From: Diphasiastrum complanatum | Taxonomy: Eukaryota > Streptophyta > Lycopodiopsida > Lycopodiales > Lycopodiaceae | Assembly: GCA_029204225.1 (NCBI GenBank) | Contig: CM055099.1 | Coordinates: forward strand, 43,710,914 to 43,774,913 | Length of the DNA stretch: 64,000 bases | Direction of reading: 5' to 3' | Shown here: piece by piece, positions 54,550 to 64,000 of the stretch | Position numbering within the stretch: the stretch's first letter is position 1 | Layout of the letters: each line of letters starts with the position of its first letter | Made by a program: the position numbers and the translations under genes | The notes under the pieces: generated by a model | Seen by the model: only the letters and a program-made list of their open reading frames with translations | The model's database searches: none | What the model was told of the DNA's origin: nothing

Positions 54550-55200
54550 TGTTGGAAATTAAGCCCACAGTTGTCTCCTTGATGATTACAATTTCTATTT
54601 TCAAGATTCTTCCTATAGGAATCATAAAGTTTTCTATTTTGTTATTATGCAAAATTACTTTCTTTATGTGTGCAGAATAATCCCTGGTGAAATACACAAG
54701 TTTTTGCAAACATTTCAACAACCTACAATTTCTACACAGAATCGAATCGAATCGAATCAACCGAATTATTTGAAAGTCGACTTCATTGACTTTCCAGCTA
54801 ATCTACATCAAAGGGTATCCGTTTCCATCTAATTCTACATTCAAATGTCAAAGCATCATGAAGAACATCGAAGGCCTGATCATCTTCGACTTCTTTAACA
54901 TATCAAGTCATTCGACACCGAAGTCTCCGACTTCCTCAACTTGTTCAACAATCAAGTCATTCCACATCCGAAGTCTTCGACTTCTTCGACAACTTCATTC
55001 ATCAACTGAAGTGTCCGACTTCTTCCACATCCGAAGTATCCGACTTCTTCGACAACTTCGAGAAAGTCACTATTTCCCGACAACAACTTCTTGTTAACTA
55101 TTTCAAAGAAATAAACTTTTTGTCGTCTTTTTCGCCTTTTCATTGCAGAAGAGTACATAAACCTCGAATTTCTGCATGTCCCCTCGACAAGTTAAAGCTT
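54550..55200 (+). repeat. copia 3' LTR, right end approximate
   Basis: It starts TGTTGGAAATTAAGCCCACA after the polypurine tract. The central part has a degenerate internal repeat at 54905-55065. The right end was not found because no second LTR is in the window. Confidence 0.6.
54905..55065 (+). repeat. degenerate tandem repeat in the LTR
   Basis: The motif CCGAAGT(C/A)T(C/T)CGACTTC recurs four times with CTTC.ACA and ACAACTT(C) between, spaced about 45-55 bp. It makes a weak mirror of GAAGTC/GACTTC palindromes. Confidence 0.7.
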
Positions 55201-55776
55201 CTCAAACCTAATCTCAAAATAAGAACCATATTTTTTGCTAACAATACTTGTTAATAAAAAAGTCAGATCATGTTAAGATTTCATGACATTTGAGAACTTT
55301 CCTGAAAATACTGCTCTAGTATTCTCTCAATGATATTCTGATCAAACAAGAAGTGCAGCTGTTTTCAAGAAAATAAGTCTTTGCTCCAGTTATATTAAGC
55401 AAGCCATTCTAATATTTTAAACTATCCTTTAAATATTTCTGCTTAGTCAACCACTGTGATGAACTAGATAAACACGGTATACTTTGTCCAAAAAAATAGG
55501 ACATGCCATGAGCTCCATCATCAATTCAGTGCCGAGGTTAACAGAGCATTCTGGATATCAAGCGCCGAGAAGTAACGTTTTAAGAGTACTAATGCTGAAA
55601 CTCATCATAATTGGTCACAAATTTCCTTGCTACCACTTATTTCAAAAAGTCTTTTAAAAAATGACTCAACAACCCTTTTCTCAAACATTTCTTAACGAAG
55701 TCAACATGGCCGTTTAGTTGACGGTTACAAATGCCATTTGTTAGTTCTGAAAAACCTTTTTTTTTTTTGCGTCCAG

Positions 55777-56327
55777 CAATTAGCTTCCTGAATGCAATCA
55801 AAAGTTCATTCCTCAGATTTGAGCTAGTGAGGAGGGGTCTAGATGTTGCACTACCAGTCTCCAGGCAATACCGACTGTATTCCAAAAGACTTAAGGAAGA
55901 TAAACCTGAGTAAGTCATTCATGATGAAGAAGGTGCTTTGTTTGTCTCTTTGATATATTCTACATGTTCCTTACAGCTATCTCGTACATTTATCTTGCAA
56001 TAAGATTTCGCATTTCGAAAGGAAATGAAAGCCATGCTTTGAGCAGTCTTTGTACTTGTTGTGCTCAGTTTCCTACCTATTGGAGAACCATACCTCACTT
56101 GGTGGCTTCAACTGGTTCAAGAGTAAGGTCTGTCAATTGCATGAAGTTTAAACATAGCCACGGATGAGATCAGCTAGGGTCTTGCTTCTCATTATAAGAA
56201 CCTTGTTTATTCTGCTTGGCTTCCATCTGTTTGACAGGCAGACTTTGATGACTTTACCTTGAAGGCAGCGTTCACAGTTACAAAAGCATACCATCTGGAC
56301 AAGGAGATATATAAGTTAAGCATCTGA
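55777..56327 (+). CDS. two candidate exons of an unidentified host gene
   Basis: 55777-55909 is preceded by a long T tract and GTCCAG, and followed by GTAAGT. It encodes ISFLNAIKSSFLRFELVRRG, then LDVALPVSRQYRLYSKRL. 56238-56327 is preceded by TTTGACAG and encodes ADFDDFTLKAAFTVTKAY, then HLDKEIYKLSI and TGA. Splice sites are convincing but the phases do not agree directly: an intermediate exon or another acceptor (for example 55977) would be required. Composition is that of host coding DNA. No family was recognised. Upstream, retrotransposon sequence begins within 0.6 kb, so 5' exons are not visible. Confidence 0.4.
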
Positions 56328-56895
56328 GACATATATGCTCTTAAAACACGTTTCTGATATACTCCTTATTAACATACCCAAAATATTTCAAAAAGCTATG
56401 TCCTTGCACCTCGAAACAAATTTTACTTTTGCTTCATCGAACTCTGTAAGCAAAACTTGCATTCTTACATTCACAGAAGGCTGGAAAGCTAGAATCTTTC
56501 TGAACCAAGTTTTGTGTGGTGAGGCTAGTTCCACTGTTCCAAGTTCTTGTATGGATAAGATATCATATTCTGCTCACTAAAAGTGACACCTTTTAACATC
56601 CTCTCTGGTTCAACATGGACTTATTTGCTGGTAAGTGTCTCAGCTATCCCACATTGAAAATTTCAAGGTTCCATGTTCTATCGACCTGCAACAACAAGCA
56701 ATTCCATTGTTATTCAGAATACATCTACTTACAGTTCAAGGTTCATAGTCAGAGCTGTATAACACCACTCTTATGACTTCACAAGGTCGCAATGTGATCT
56801 CGTCTTCTAGGGAATTCTCACTCCAGTGCACAAGAGTGTTCAAAAGCATACACCATGCCAGATAGTCAAATGTGAATGCTACGGTTTTGAAATGT
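56328..56895. other. space between the convergent genes
   Basis: This holds the 3' UTR of the endosulfine gene on the minus strand and the end of the candidate + gene. No ORF of note. The two 3' ends face each other. Confidence 0.45.
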
Positions 56896-58998
56896 TCATA
56901 CGGTACCTTCTACTGAAGATGCCTGTGATGACAATCTGGAGGGTAGCGGCTGATGAGGAGTGGGCTGGAAATAATCCAAAACAACAAATTAATCTAGCAT
57001 ATAACAGAACAAAAATACTCATGCTGTTATTGATTGAGAGCTAGTTTTGAGAATTTTGGGAATTGTGTCTACAGTTTACATGTAAGGCCACTAATAGAAG
57101 TAACAGCCATATTTATGAGAACACTGAGAATCAAAAATGTAAACTTTTAAGCCAATTACCATTAAGCAACAAAGTGAACGTTTACTATTTGGTGACAGAC
57201 TTTAATCTTTGTGCTGAAGGTTAGCGGGTGGAACAAAGACTACCATGAACCACTAATTATGTTAACAGACTCTACAGCAAATGAAATATAGCAACAAAAT
57301 ACCTGCAGCTTCGGACGAAGAGCCTCAATTGGATTCCTAGGCTTCTGCTCAGATCGTGTACCCTGTTGCTCCTGAAGTGGTTCAAAATTCCAAAATTCCA
57401 ATACAGAAGGACATGTGAGTCACCACTGTCAAGCCTACAATTCAGGTTCAAAAATTACAGCACCTTCTACTAGTCTACTAGACATAGTTATCAGCTTACT
57501 TTCTTGGTTTTATTCAAGCCCGCAGTGAAACAACGAAGGTCTAAACATATAAATTCAAGATTTGTCATGTCATTGTATAACTCTGCTAAAAAACCTGAAA
57601 CTCCAGTTAGATGCCAGAAATGCGTATGTATCATTAAGGAAGGTGAACATAGGAATAGGTCTATTGCTGCTTTGTTGATTTTCGGTGAGCCTTTGACTTG
57701 GTTGCTATCTTTATCTGTTCACATCTGACACTTGCTTGGGAGTACTCTTTATCTTGTCACATTTCCAATATGAAAGCAGTAACTAGAAGACTCAATGTTC
57801 CCTGGTTAATATGAAGTGACTATGTTGCAAGAGGTCACATCTTTGACACTTTGGTTACTACCATTACTATGTATACAATGGAGACATGGTACATTGGTCT
57901 TCAAGAAACTGGTTAATCTCATGTGACTCGTCTATTAGGCAAAACTAACATTTCCATAACACATCTCCTAGAAGCACCCATTCATATCTTCAGAGGTTGG
58001 GTTCTCTGAGATCCAATTGGACTTCTAGAAGACACATTTTCTGATTAAAGGAGTTGATGGGGACACAATCTTTTCACGATACATAGATTCAAGGATATCA
58101 CGTAGCCTTTGTTTCACGTTGGAGTAGCTCCATGTTCCCAGAGAGGACAAAATTTGTCAACTACATTCTTTGCAGGAGGGACATTTTATCTTCTGTTGTC
58201 TAATATATTACAAGTTCAAAGGGAGATATCACTACCTTTTCCAAGCTCAGCCAATCACACTCCATTCCTCGATATCATATGAGGATCAGAGATGTCACAC
58301 TAATGATACTAAGGGACTCGTCGCGAAGGTAGAATATGCTAGCTTTGTTCTATATGAGAGATTGGGATAGAGGATACTTCCTTTTCCAGTGTCCACTTTA
58401 CTATGAGATTAGAGGATGCTACTATTGCTATTTGGAGATTGGTCATCCACTCTCTGTTTTTTGTTCTCTTACTATGATCAAAGGAGTGTTGGCTTTTTGT
58501 TATGAGAGATGAGTCGATTGAGAGATCATATGTGCCTTGCTAAGAATGATGCTACTACCTCCTCCAAGATGCGCACCAGTTCTTTCTTTTCTAGACGACA
58601 TTCCCACAATGCAAAGTCAAATTCTAAGGATAATCCTCTGGTTCCATTCAAACATCCGGATCGATGCCAGAGATTACTACAGAGACCTTTTGTTCAACAG
58701 TAGAGACATTCTCAACATTCTCAACTTAAAGAACAATTTGTATCTTCAACTACAATTGCATCATCTACAACTATTACTTATTTCTTCATACCTAATACTT
58801 TGTTATACAACTAGTACTTTTAAATGGTGACAGATTTATAGTGTATAAAACTATAGCATTCCATTATAATGGTTTAGATTTAGTTAGTAAATTAGTTGAA
58901 TTTACTTTTTGGAGACACTTGTATGACCCTTGATAGCAACACACTTGATATGTGTGTTCTCAATCTTATTGCCTTTGAGTACCATAATGACATTCATA

Positions 58999-59067
<69 letters not shown>

Positions 59068-59632
59068 TCAAATCAAAAAAAGTGTCATCACCCACTTGAG
59101 TGCATTGAACTTACCTTGCCAAGGGCCCAATCAGCAGAATCAAAAAATGCTCGCTCATGATCCTGAAAGATTTAACAAACGCAATTTGATCTATGAGACA
59201 ATTATGATTTGTGAAAATGCAAGTTAAACGTGTAACTAGGCGACATACAAAAGGAAAGAAAAGACATTATGCAAAGCTTACATAGTCAAATAGCACAATA
59301 CAATATATCATCATACAAAATTCACATCATCTTAAACTAGACCTAAAGTAGAAAAAGGAAGAAAAAACCTTAGAAATAAGAGGAGGCTTTTTCGGTTTTA
59401 AACCTCCATACTTTTTACGCATTGCTGCCTCCTAGGGAAAAAAGAAATGAAAGTCAAATGTCGTTACTTCAAGCACCAAATTACAACGTGCTAGAATAAT
59501 GTGAAATGATAAGGAAAGCAAATATGAAAATGATTTTTTTAGGCTTACGACCTGCTCATCAGCAGATGGCATAGACTCTTGCTCGGAGAAATCTTCTACC
59601 GACGCTGCGGACGACTGTCTTTTATCCTCCAT
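56896..59632 (-). CDS. endosulfine / cAMP-regulated phosphoprotein 19-like protein
   Basis: Five exons join in phase with GT-AG borders: 59632-59549, 59431-59369, 59162-59115, 57371-57303 and 56964-56896 (TGA). The product is 110 residues, the usual length in plants. It reads MEDKRQSSAASVEDFSEQES, KKYGGLKPKKPPLISK, DHERAFFDSADWALGK, then IEALRPKLQPT and a Ser-rich tail. The FDSADW core corresponds to the FDSGDY motif of animal endosulfine/ARPP-19, whose phosphorylated Ser makes the protein an inhibitor of PP2A-B55 in mitosis. The same role in this plant is inference. Exon 1 is preceded by CACTAG|, so a 5'UTR intron is likely. Introns 2 to 4 are longer; the third (1.7 kb) holds a CT repeat. 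No lesion was seen. Confidence 0.93.
59002..59064. repeat. (CT)n microsatellite in endosulfine intron 3
   Basis: About 31 CT units, 51 bp downstream of the third exon's donor in gene sense. It is uninterrupted. Confidence 0.98.
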
Positions 59633-62022
59633 GCTCACCACTTGTTGCTCTAGTGCTTGAGATCATGAGAATATAATCAAAAACACATAAAATTGTACTT
59701 CATGTCCACCAAAAGGTCTAATCCACTCCTATTTCATAAGCCATTGTTGTAAGTAGAAATCCATTGAAGTTTGAATGTCAACAATCTTCAAAAATCTCCT
59801 TCAATATATAAACATATTGATGCCCAAATTTGTAAACATTTTTTGCGTACATTAGGCATACAATCTTTATCCATGCACCTCATGCAGCCTCCCCACCTCC
59901 CCCTTATGTTGACCCCAACTTTCCCTTCAATTCTCCTCTCTTTCCCTTTATATATTGTAAAGAATAGTAGAAGGTAAGCAAAAACATATTGACAATAACT
60001 ATATCATCTCAGGGTCATGATCCTCACAATATTAACATTGATGTCAACATTATGATGCCTTCTAAGGTGCTGATATCTGTATACATGATAAAGCTTCGCT
60101 TCATATGAGGCTTGTTTGATTGTGATGCAATACAGGAAGTGTCTAAAGAGCATTCATTTGTTCTAACTTATTTCAACAAGTTTCAAGCTTTGGCTAGGTG
60201 TAAAATAGAGATTCAAATCTTGAATCGAATCAAAAAAAGGTTAAAAATCCTTTGAACAAATTTCATTGTGGCCATCTTACTTTCAAAGCTCTTTCTCAAT
60301 AGCATTCATTAATCGGTGGTTGCACACATCATAGCCAACATGCAAATGACTATTTTTTGCAACTCCCATCCCTCATTGTTTGTAACAGTGACTTTCAAGT
60401 CTTTCCCACCACACGACTCATTCCTTGACTATACTTTTTCATTGTCTCATATACTCAATTCACGGATTGTATACAATGTGCAACCACATATGATTGACCA
60501 AGATTCTAGATCATTGTTCCCGTCACACATTTAAAAGCACCTACCGTTGAGCACACCACTTCCCTCCAAAAGTGTTGTCCTTATCATTCAAATATAATGG
60601 CCTTTATCATTGAGATGCTTGGCTCTTCATGGGGGAACTCAAAACTCAACTATATTGCATGTAAGGTTTTTTCTATGATGGTACTTGGAGATCTTCAAGA
60701 ATCTTTGAACGAGATTGTTCATTGTTCATCAATTATAGTCTTTCTATGCTTTATGTGATAATGCCATATACATGAATTTGTTTGCAAGTTGGTAGCAATG
60801 GACTTTCTTGAGCAATTGGGAAGATTCTTCTTCTTTTTTTGCTAGTTGTTTTTTCTCTCTCTCTCGTCATTCTCCCTAGATGCCTTACCTCTTTGGATGC
60901 TTTCTCTCTTTTTCAAAAATTTTGTCAAATCTTTTTCTTATCAAAATTGAGATCTATTAGTTTGCATTGGTTTCTTAGCATATGGGTGTCCCTGGAAAAG
61001 TGATTTTCTTTGCCCGTTATTCTTTAGAAACCGTAAACCTTTACTTCTAGATAAACTCATCTCTTTTGTACTTTTTTGCTACCATAATTGGAAATAATCA
61101 TTATATATGAGGGCACTAGACTAAAGTAACACCTATACGGAGAGAGTGGAATCTAGATCATTTTCTATGGTTTCGTATCACATGTACATTGTAATTACTT
61201 TCAAGTTTCGAGTTTCAAATTTAGTATGCTAAGTGCTTCGTGTACGCTTTGTATGACCCCTTTAGTATGCATCACTGCATCACATCTAATATCAATTTGT
61301 TAAAGTCCGAAATTCTTCAAACAACTTCGACAAGGCTCCTTAATAACTCATTACTTTGCATGCAAGTCGAGGAAATACCAAAAATCTTGATCTGACAAGC
61401 AAGATTTTGCAAGACACAAAAATTTGCAAGCCAAAGGAGAAATTACATGAGCTTGATAGAAAACACTGCAAATTCTGGTGATGATTATGGCTCCAAAATA
61501 AGCAAATATGAAAATCAAGGATCTCTAGGTTGGCTGAGTAGGTAGGGTAGGGATCATAGTGCCGAAGTAGCTTTTAACTTACCTACTCATCACGTATTTA
61601 CCTAATGGTTAGGTATGACAACCTAGGGTTGGTAAATCACCACCCAATTTTCCTAGATTTTGGTCTTATATTGTAAGTAACTTGACCATATAACTTGCCT
61701 AGCACCTATGACTTGGACCTAAGTAACCTAAGCCTACTCTTCACATGTGGGAATAGGCTCTCACATATGTGGAATCAAAATACCTACATAATTACATGAT
61801 TAATCAAACTAATATTTGCATTTTCACACTTTACCCTCTCGCAAGCATGATATCAACCAAACAATATCAAGCGAACTATGGTCAAGTCAAATTTCCAAAA
61901 AATTGCACATCAAAAGCAAAAATTTGATAGCTTTGGTGGACCAATATGGTGGTGCTGAGGTGTATAACTACTTTTAGCATTTAAATACAAAACTTGGCTT
62001 GATTAATTCAATGTGCATGTGG

Positions 62023-62083
<61 letters not shown>

Positions 62084-63240
62084 AAGGATTCATGAGGGGC
62101 TAGCTTATATTAGGTGATGTGGGAACCTAGTGTGTAGCTCTTCATACTTGTCGCAAGATTGTTTTCTTTCACCTACATTTCATGTACATTTTATATGAAA
62201 GATTGACCTAACCAATCATATTCAATGAGAAATCTATTTCATTTACATATTTATTTATTTTTTCATTTGCAATAGTTTTAGATACTATCTTATTCAATTC
62301 AAACATTGTTTTTTGGTAGTCCTTTGATTCTCACAAGAGGCTGAAGATATATGCTCTTGTTGAGTTTTCTATGCATCATGTTGAAGGCTCTACTTGAGCC
62401 CGGTAATGTTGTTCAATGCAGTGTATTTTTTTCTATTGAACGTTTGCTTGCTTATTTTTCTTCTACAATTTTTCGTATCCACCATGAATAAGCTTGGTCC
62501 GTCCTTCTCAGATTTATTTTGATCACGGAAAAATGTCCATGAATTTGTAAAAGCTACTCACGAGTTCAAGCCACAATGAATTCAAATGTGTCTACTTCCT
62601 TTAGTACGTCTTATCTAACCACAACCAGTGTAGCACCCAAACATGTTTGGTTGCTATACCAATGTGTTTGAAAGATGCCACATTCAAATGGGTTTGTAAC
62701 ATGGCATTGAAAAACTAAAAAATGCACCTGAAAAGAACAAAATTTGGGGGCTTTAGGGTTTTTGACATAAGTCTCATGTTTGTAATGATATTGTAAGCTT
62801 GTTCATTTTAGTATGCTTTTTTATTTGATTCTTTTATTATTCTATAACAACTAATTTGCTTTTTTTTGTAGAGATTTCAAACTTTTTTAATTTTTTTGTA
62901 AACCCTAACGTTTCAAACATTTGGTCAATCTTTCTAGGTGTTTGGAACTTGTTTCAAATGTTTCACGTTTGGTTGGCCCACAACCCAAAACCACTACCTG
63001 TTGTGTAGCAACTCACATCTTCAATCAACATAGATTCTACTAAGTGACTCCATTTTCCCACTGCAAGCATAGCTAATTGTCAGGCTCTCCCTGAACTACA
63101 CTCATACACAAACCACAGTTTTTCATGTAGAGATAGTTCTCAAACCCAAACTTTATTTGTTTGTATGTTTGCATGTTGAACTTTTTGAAAATACGCATCC
63201 ATAATAGGCAAGCATTGTAAAGTTAAACTTACAAAGTTAC
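59633..63240 (-). other. probable first intron (5'UTR intron) of the endosulfine gene
   Basis: 3.6 kb without recognised coding sequence, bounded by a CACTAG acceptor 17 nt before the ATG and a GTAACT donor at 63240-63239. It includes a (CT)n tract at 62027-62080 and many A/T runs. The short ORFs inside lack motifs. Confidence 0.5.
62027..62080. repeat. (CT)n microsatellite
   Basis: About 27 uninterrupted CT units in the putative 5'UTR intron. Confidence 0.98.
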
Positions 63241-63296
63241 CGCGAATATCGAGTTGATCTCTTCACAGGTCGCAGCAACAATGCTTTTTCAGACTC
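63241..63296 (-). other. candidate 5'UTR exon of the endosulfine gene
   Basis: The minus strand has TCGTTGCCAG before and GTAACTTTGTAAG after this 56-nt segment. Both borders fit plant splice sites. It lacks a start codon in frame with the gene. Linkage to the gene rests on position only. Confidence 0.4.
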
Positions 63297-64000
63297 CTGG
63301 CAACGAAAAAACAACACCGCACTAAACGTTGGAGCGCCCGCCTTCATGCAACTTCTCCAATGCGGAAAGCTCGCCTAAATCACGAGCAAACCAAAAAGCC
63401 AAATACGGACCAACCAAATCAACCACACACACAATCTCAACAACAACAGCACTAGATTCGACTTCACACCGAAACCGCATTACCGCATCTGAACAAATTT
63501 CCAATCACATCAAATCCTCACAAAACATGTGGTCACATTATGTTGGTTGTAGTTATGTTGCAAGAAACACTCACCGCATAAATTTTATCCCCCAAATTTG
63601 ATCAGACCAACAAAAGTATCACACAAAAAACACGCAGTGCATGAAATCATTGAGCAATTCAAGACAGATTTGAGCAAATTTAAGGAAGATATTTACTCCA
63701 TCATCCGATTTATCGATCCAAATTGGATACGAGATTCGAAGGCGATGACGAAGCCCAGATTTGCTCGCAATGGAAAAGATGAAAAAGAACAAGACGACGA
63801 CGGAAGAAGGCCAATCCAAAGCGCATTAGGTCTTCTTAAGCGCGCCCCACTAACAAACCGACACGTGCTCAGTAAAAGCGCCGTCCTCTGAAGAATACGT
63901 GTCAAAGATCTGAACGTTCATTATACAATCCAACGGTCGTCATCATGCTGCGCTATGCAAATGTAAATTATTTTTAATAAATCGGGTCCCCACTATTATT
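63297..64000 (-). promoter_or_regulatory. probable 5' leader and promoter region
   Basis: G/C content and CG frequency rise sharply compared with the 10 kb before it, as at plant gene starts. GATTGG and CCAATC words (CCAAT-box like) occur near 63800-63930. Short ORFs on both strands here have no recognised motif. The transcript start cannot be fixed, and another gene on the right is also possible. Confidence 0.35.

Noticed and set aside
58896-59160. ORFs with Leu-Ser repeats on the + strand
   Set aside because: They come from the (CT)n tract in an intron of the endosulfine gene, on the opposite strand.
63598-63905. + and - strand ORFs near the right edge
   Set aside because: They overlap each other on both strands, carry no motif, and probably lie in the 5' region of a gene; not called as coding.
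1-64000. CRISPR arrays, operons or bacterial defence systems
   Set aside because: Spliced plant genes and plant LTR elements throughout; no spaced direct-repeat array or compact operon was seen.

Overview
The window is nuclear DNA from a land plant. Two host genes with GT-AG introns can be read: the 3' part of a mitochondrial carrier (SLC25 family, + strand, 12472-16045) and an apparently complete endosulfine/ARPP-19-like gene in the plant form (FDSADW core, - strand, coding exons 59632 down to 56896, with a likely 5'UTR exon near 63.3 kb). A third, unidentified host gene may have exons at 55777-55909 and 56238-56327. The species cannot be named from this sequence.

Most of the remainder is nested and decayed LTR retrotransposon. 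1-10516: two members of one LTR family lie tail to tail (LTRs at 812-1354 on + and 9953-10516 on -), and the second is split by a Ty3/gypsy chromovirus at 2930-8819 with near-identical LTRs, a tRNA-Met primer site, a polypurine tract and a perfect 5-bp target duplication. 10517-11720: a gypsy integrase relic, itself interrupted by a hairpin-tailed repeat. 12.4-16.1 kb: the carrier gene, whose 2.75-kb third intron holds a second, inverted copy of that repeat. 18.7-21.9 kb: a gypsy RT relic and a gypsy element that has lost most of pol. 21.9-28.5 kb: copia and gypsy relics, a fragment with a GHTH..VDQM motif, and a solo LTR with its target duplication intact. 29.3-32.1 kb: intron-containing, transposon-like coding pieces. 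33.4-42.4 kb: copia and gypsy pieces, and a 4.5-kb copia element (target duplication CATCT) sitting inside a gypsy LTR that sits inside a gypsy RNase H gene. 44.9-45.8 kb: copia relic. 46.6-53.1 kb: a long element resembling the Tat/Athila lineage with a TGGCGCC-type primer site and a pol frame broken by one stop. 53.7-55.2 kb: copia tail and LTR. 55.8 kb to the end: host gene space with simple repeats in introns.

No element is fully intact. All pol genes seen carry stops, frameshifts or deletions. No rRNA, tRNA or CRISPR structure was seen. The least explained items are the hairpin-tailed repeat, the acidic ORF next to the LTR at 812, the multi-exon coding relic at 30.2-32.1 kb, the spliced ORF at 29.3-29.8 kb and the exon-like fragment at 1310-1537.
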